Shown in pieces: positions 58,621 to 64,000 of a stretch of DNA of 64,000 nucleotides; within the stretch, counting starts at the first letter, position 1, and the number at the start of each line of letters is the position of its first letter. The DNA lies in the NCBI GenBank assembly GCA_013399015.1, contig VWZX01001684.1, positions 899,314 to 963,313 of the forward strand. The letters are read 5' to 3'. The notes beneath the pieces are model-generated. The model searched no databases and was not told the origin of the DNA. It saw only the letters and a program-made list of their open reading frames with translations. The translations under genes were made by a program, and so were the position numbers. The DNA comes from Galbula dea (taxonomy: Eukaryota; Chordata; Aves; Piciformes; Galbulidae).

Positions 58621-61600
58621 GGTAATTTGTTCTGCAAATCATTTTTTTAAGAAACAGAAGGTGCTCAGATGTCAACACTATTCTAACCTGTGAACCTCTA
58701 AGTGGACTAGCTTTTGCTTTGGAAATTAAGGGTTCCTGGAGTTTGGTGACATTTTGAAACCCTAACTTATTTGACAAGATATTAGCAAAAAAGCAGTGCC
58801 AGAATGTGTGAATTAATAGGATCCATATGTAACTGCTTAATAGTAACCACTTGCTTAATCCTGTGTAGCTAAATAGTATAACAAAAGAATTAGCCAGTGA
58901 CATCCACTTAGGAAATATGATCCAATCGATATTATGATTTCTTTTTAACTGCTGAACTGGTTTTGACACATATAAAAATGTGGTTTTAATCAGACCAAAT
59001 TGCACCACAAAAAAAGTGCCTTGTAAAGAAGCCCAGACCTGTGGGCTTTAAACCATGCACTGAAGTGAAGAACATTCACAATGGGACTGAGACTGGGAGC
59101 ATGGAGGGAGGAAATAAGTGATCCCTCAGTCATTATTAGTAGCCATGAGATCACACAGACCTTTCATCTTATATTATCAATCTCTCTTAGTGCTGTACTT
59201 ACAATAAAATATGTAGTGCCAGGCAGAGCTGTAACAGGAGAAACAGTCAAATTCCCCTAGCTTTTCTCCTCCTGATTGCCCTCATTTACATTAACTTCTC
59301 AGCAAATAGTAATAGCTAATGGAGCAAGACTGTTACAGTCCTGGTTCAGTGACACTGGCTAACTGGGAACACTAAAAGGATATTCAGAAACACAGACAAA
59401 ATGATAGCAACTGACACTCTAGCTTTAGTGGGAAAAAGAAGAAGAGAAGAAAATACCTCCCTCCCAAACTTAAATATCCCCCACACCAGGGCCACTGCAG
59501 TGTAATATCCTCATGAAGAAACCCCACTGACCACAGCTGATCTGATTTTCTCTGTGTCCATACAGGAGCTGAATGAAGCTTCTTTCTGGTGACAGCCTCA
59601 ATTCCAAGCCCTTGATCCACCAGGCACTGTAATTGTCTTGGCTCAGGCAAGACATGGCCCCTAAACAGCATCCCACCTGCAGTTTTAAGATAGTGTTTCA
59701 TTAAACTGAATTATCTTTGTGCAAAATGTACAGATTAGCTCCCAGGCTAGCTCATATTCGTAAGTACACATATGCACCAACTAAGCCAGCTGGGTTTGAT
59801 CCCATGCAGAGATCAAGGGCAATGCTAACCAAGCCTTCACACACAGACCAAGAGTAATGCATCCTCTGTGCACAGAAAAGTCAATTAGGAAGAGGAGGGC
59901 CAGAAAGAGCACACACTCTGAGCAGTACATGGTGGGTGGGGGTGTGTCCATGCCCACCTTTGTACACCTGTGTGCCTACCCTCTGACTGCACTTGGAGAT
60001 GACAGAAAACAAAATGGCTATGAGCTCTGCATGCATACAAAGTGCTTAAAAATTGTAAAGACTACAGAAGTCCATGGGAAACAGAGCCACTTCAGTTTTA
60101 AAGCTGAACATATGACAATGACCTCAAGAAACAGGCTGATACATTTCCTCAAGCAGGTTAGTACTGGTTTTACAACTTCTGGTGTTGCTGCTGTTCCCCC
60201 TGGAGCTGCTTCAATGGGTGCAGAGCCTGACATCTGCAGCCTTTGAGAGAAGCCAGCCCTGTGCCGTTCTCAAGGTGCAGTTGCATCATAGTCATTACCT
60301 TGTCACATGTATGACTCAGCAAGATTGATGCGAACCAGGCTTGTGTCCTCATAGTATTCTGGTCAAAGCATCAGGGTGCTTGAGTGAAGCTGCCTGCTGT
60401 GGTATTTGGCCAGCCTTTTCAGGCTGTTCTGCAGCCTGCAAAACTGGGGTTGTGGCAGGCAGACAGCTTTCAATTCCAATAGAGCTGGAGGCTTGGCTGT
60501 ATTTCTGTGTAGTCCCTGCAGGCTCTGCAGACCACAGGTGATGTGGTCCTCCTCCTCCATCCAAGTTAGAAGGTGAAGCAGTTAGCCACTCAGCCTACTA
60601 AACATTAACTTTAACAAACCATGTCAAGATCTGAAAGAGTTTTGTTAAAAAAATAACAAACTGCTGCTTTTAAAAAGCTTTCAGTTTCTTGGCTATTTCC
60701 TTTCAAAGGTCACATGGAGCAGGTTTCAAGATTCGAAGAATGGCTTTCCTTTTGGGATACTGCCTACTAGCTTCACAGCTGAGGGAGGATGGATAGACAT
60801 GAGTGGGCTTCTTTGATTTGCTTTCTGAAATAAATATTCATTCCCACACATCTAAGTCAAACATTAACAGTAATGCTTTACTTTAGGAGCCCACAACAAC
60901 AGGAAACGTGAATGTGCAGATTTAGAAGAGTCAGCTTTTAGAAAAAGACAAACAAGGCAATGCCAACAGTATAGCAGAGAGGTCTTCAGCCCTTTGTGCA
61001 AAAGAAGTCTCAGTTCACCCATCTCTATGCTATCTAGGAGGAAAGAACAATTTCTTTGTTGCTTTCACCTGTTTCTTTACTTACATTGTTCTTTCCTTGC
61101 ATGTCCCCCATTAGACATGTCAAGATGGCAAGCTGTGCTGAGAAGGATATCCTGGCATTTCAGATAACAAGCCCTCTCTCTCCAGAAAAAGGATGCAGAA
61201 GAACCTGCTTCAAGAAGCCATTTTTGCCCTACTGGCCAAATGTGTCCTCCATGTTCACAGACTGCCTAGCACAAAGCTGAGGAATCCCCACAGCTCACAT
61301 GGGAGGAAAGGATGGGGCTGGGGCACATCTCCTCCTCTGCAGGTACAACCTCATACAAAGAGGAGAGGTGAAAGGGTTTCTGCAGCTGGATGTGCCACAT
61401 TAACTCCTGAGACTGAACACACTGCACCAACTCAGCTTCACAGAGCTAAGCCAACATGCTAACAACTGCAGAGAAACAATCCCAGTCAAATGTTTGCCAA
61501 AGCTTTTACAAGAAGCAAGACCTACTCCAAAGGTTATTCCACAGCTAGCTCAGCCTGGGAGCAGACTGGCAATCTGGTGAACTGCAACACTGCAAGGACA

Positions 61601-64000
61601 ATCTCCCCTCTGCTTCTGAGCATGGAGTTAGTAAAGCTTCTGACATGGCCCATCAGTGAACCAATACTGATGGTAACCCTGTAACAGCACCACAGCAATA
61701 AAAATAGAGCTGGAATATTAACCACTATGCACAAAGGAGTGTAAAAGGGTGAAAAATGGATGGATTTATTCATATTTATTTTGGGAGAGCTAAAAGCAAA
61801 TGTAAATTTCAAGTATGTTCCTCAGCTGCATCTCATCACTTCTAACCTTACTCATTATAAAAAGCCAAATAAAGTGTTCTGAGCTTAGGACTCACATTTG
61901 CAATTCACTGGTCACTGCATTAAGTTCCTAAGTGCTAGCAGAAACTCATGCATGGTTTTATCTATCAATTTACACATTTCAGTCACAGCATAATGCCCCA
62001 AAGAGAGGTCTTCATTTTTGCAGAGTAGACCACAAACAATGTAGGGGGAAGTCTTCACCTCTGCTCAAGAGAGAGCAATATACCACCAACAAACCCTGCA
62101 ATAGTTTGTTTGAGAAAAGGCAATCTATACCTGCACAGCACGCATTTAAATGCTTGTTAACGTGACTCAGTTCTTGAACAGTTGTCTTCCCATGGATACA
62201 TCTGTTTATGGGAGAGATCCTCTCTCATTGACTTCAGCCACTTGTTACTGTACTGCAGTTAACAGACACTCTTCCTTTTCTTTACTCTATCCTGAAAGGT
62301 AAGCAACTCCCTCAGTTGCTTCAGGCAAAAATCAGCTAGGTTAGTTCAAATAACTTGGTGGTTCAAGCTAAGCCAGTCCTCTGGGATTTAGTTCCTCTAA
62401 GACTCATTCTACTCTAAGTTTCCATAATGGTTTAACTACTTGAGCTGGGAGAGTGACATTGCACCTGTAAAATTAAAATGGCAGCATAGATGTAGTTACA
62501 CTGATATAAAATATTTCAAAATGCAGTGATCTGTTTCTCCTGTGTGCTGTGAGCACATGTATCAGTGGAAATACCTTTGTGCTACCACTAGCTGCACACA
62601 GCAGCTTCTTAAAATGCTCTCCCATGCACAGCTGCAGCTGTCACACAGCTGGCAAAGCAAAGGTGGTGATGAGCACAGGTAGTGGAAGCCCTCATGTTGA
62701 TGGCTTCCACCCCCTCCTCCAAAGCAGTGGGACCACAACCAGGGTGGGTTATATTCAGTGCAGCCTGCCTTTAATCCTTTCTCATGTGCTGAGCTCTCAA
62801 TATGCCCCAATACAAACATGGGCAATGGAAGAACAAAGAGGCAGACAGCAAAGAAACTTTACTCCTAGGCTCTCAGAATCACTTTAATAGGCAACTGTTT
62901 GGACCAAAGAGAAGTTGGTTGCTGTAAGCAGGGCATGTGCACATTCAATAAAATGAAGGCAAACCCCTCTCTCAAGAGCAGTGCTGGAGACCTTTGCCTA
63001 CCAGCAGGCACGAGAGAGGCTCAGGAGGACACGTCTTACCAGGGTGAGAAGATGCGAATGCACCATTTCAATCCTGGCATCCCCACCATGGCTGCCAGAT
63101 GGAACTGTGGGGAATGCATACAAATCACAATTTTTTCTGCTGATTATCCAGACAAGACCACCCATCCATTTCATGGGAGGCTTTGCAGCCAATGCTAGTA
63201 ACTTAGAAAGTAGGTTATATATCCTAAGCCATCCAGTCTGTCTTTAAGATTTTATAGTTTTTAATTGAGATGTTCTTGATTAATCCTCTCATGTTCCCTT
63301 CCTGCTATGCTGGAAACTGTCATGTATCATGGGCAGAAAACAGGAGGGGGAGGACAGGTAGGGAAAAAGAACAACAAACCTACAAAAGCGATCTGGCCAG
63401 CCAGAGCAGCTAACAAGAAGAATATAAAATGTCAGCAGTAAAAGCAGAGGCCAAAAAGACTGGGCAGGGCAGAAAAACAGCAGTGGGATGTAGGGGTACT
63501 TGGCAGAAGACAATCTTTAAAGCAACAAATCAATGCAAGTCATTGTCATAAAATATTCCTTCATACAGAGAATAACACAACCCTCCAAACATGGGTGGAG
63601 ACTAACATCTTCACTCAAGACACAGCTACAGTTACCCCCTAAGCTTTTCCAAAGGACAGAAAGGGAAGCTGAAGTGAACTGGCCAAAAGTTGGCACTAAC
63701 TAATAATTCCACCCTACCTTTTAGTTACTGGCAAGGAAAAGAACACCAGCAGAATACAGTGAATTTTTATCAGAAACTATTTTTTTCAATACATCTGTAA
63801 TATTCCTTAAAAGAATAGTTAAATTTTATAGTGGTAGAGACCACATTACTCATCAAGCTGGTCACCCTCCAAGAAAATCCAGTAACCACATCTAGTAACT
63901 TTATTAATTGCATATGGTGTTTTTGTTACAGCCCAAGCTCCTGAAGTTAGGTGATTGAGTGGAAGCTAAGATTATCAATTTAGGGAGAGGAGAAAAAAAA
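58621..64000. other. Unique non-coding sequence to the window end
   Basis: No exon, RNA gene, CR1 copy or other repeat is recognised over the last 5.4 kb. Open frames are 60-135 codons and overlap one another in antisense pairs, as expected by chance. The sequence ends inside an A run (63993-64000) whose full length is not visible. Confidence 0.5.

Noticed and set aside
1..64000. tRNA, rRNA, known miRNA, CRISPR array, retroviral LTR/gag/pol/env
   Set aside because: I looked for diagnostic words (for example several conserved miRNA sequences), spaced repeats, and retroviral or LTR signatures, and found none.

Overview
The window reads as nuclear DNA from a bird, or less likely another archosaur. 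It holds several copies and fragments of the CR1 LINE with the avian-style 3' tail (the ATTCTATGATTCT-like end and the segment 'gatctccagaggtccytt' on one strand or the other). There are no Alu, B1 or L1 elements, interspersed repeats are sparse, CpG is depleted, and by eye the base composition is roughly 40% GC. Nothing looks bacterial, viral or organellar.

I could not recognise any protein-coding gene. Open frames are short and scattered over all six frames. The longest (201, 193 and 180 codons) have low-complexity or hydrophobic translations, resemble no family I know, and one overlaps a CR1 copy in antisense. The best reading is intergenic or deep-intronic DNA. One short stretch (32863-32975, + strand) has exon-like architecture and is given as a low-confidence candidate exon.

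Layout. 0-8 kb: an internally deleted CR1 (about 1600-1996, +), a short antisense CR1 tail (3748-3990), a GC-richer block (4500-5340), a possible MIR relic (5765-5850) and another antisense CR1 tail (7600-7790). 8-29 kb: homopurine and microsatellite tracts and one composite CR1 (12977-13382), in which a 3' tail is joined to a piece of the reverse-transcriptase domain. 29-31 kb: an old, decayed CR1/L3-type element with both an RT-domain piece and a 3' piece. 32-37 kb: the candidate exon, a 24-bp tandem repeat and a MIR-like SINE (about 36015-36125). 40-48 kb: a young CR1 3' end (40795-41015), an old CR1/L3-like tail (43038-43236), a perfect 17-bp hairpin (45665-45715), a palindromic MITE-like relic (46834-46900) and a last CR1 tip (47249-47340). 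48-64 kb: mainly unique AT-rich DNA with a local CpG cluster (51640-51720) and short simple repeats.

The parts do not form a pathway. The record is one of successive LINE/SINE insertions of different ages in non-coding DNA. No new biological system was found. The most statistically notable unexplained structure is the perfect inverted repeat at 45665-45715.
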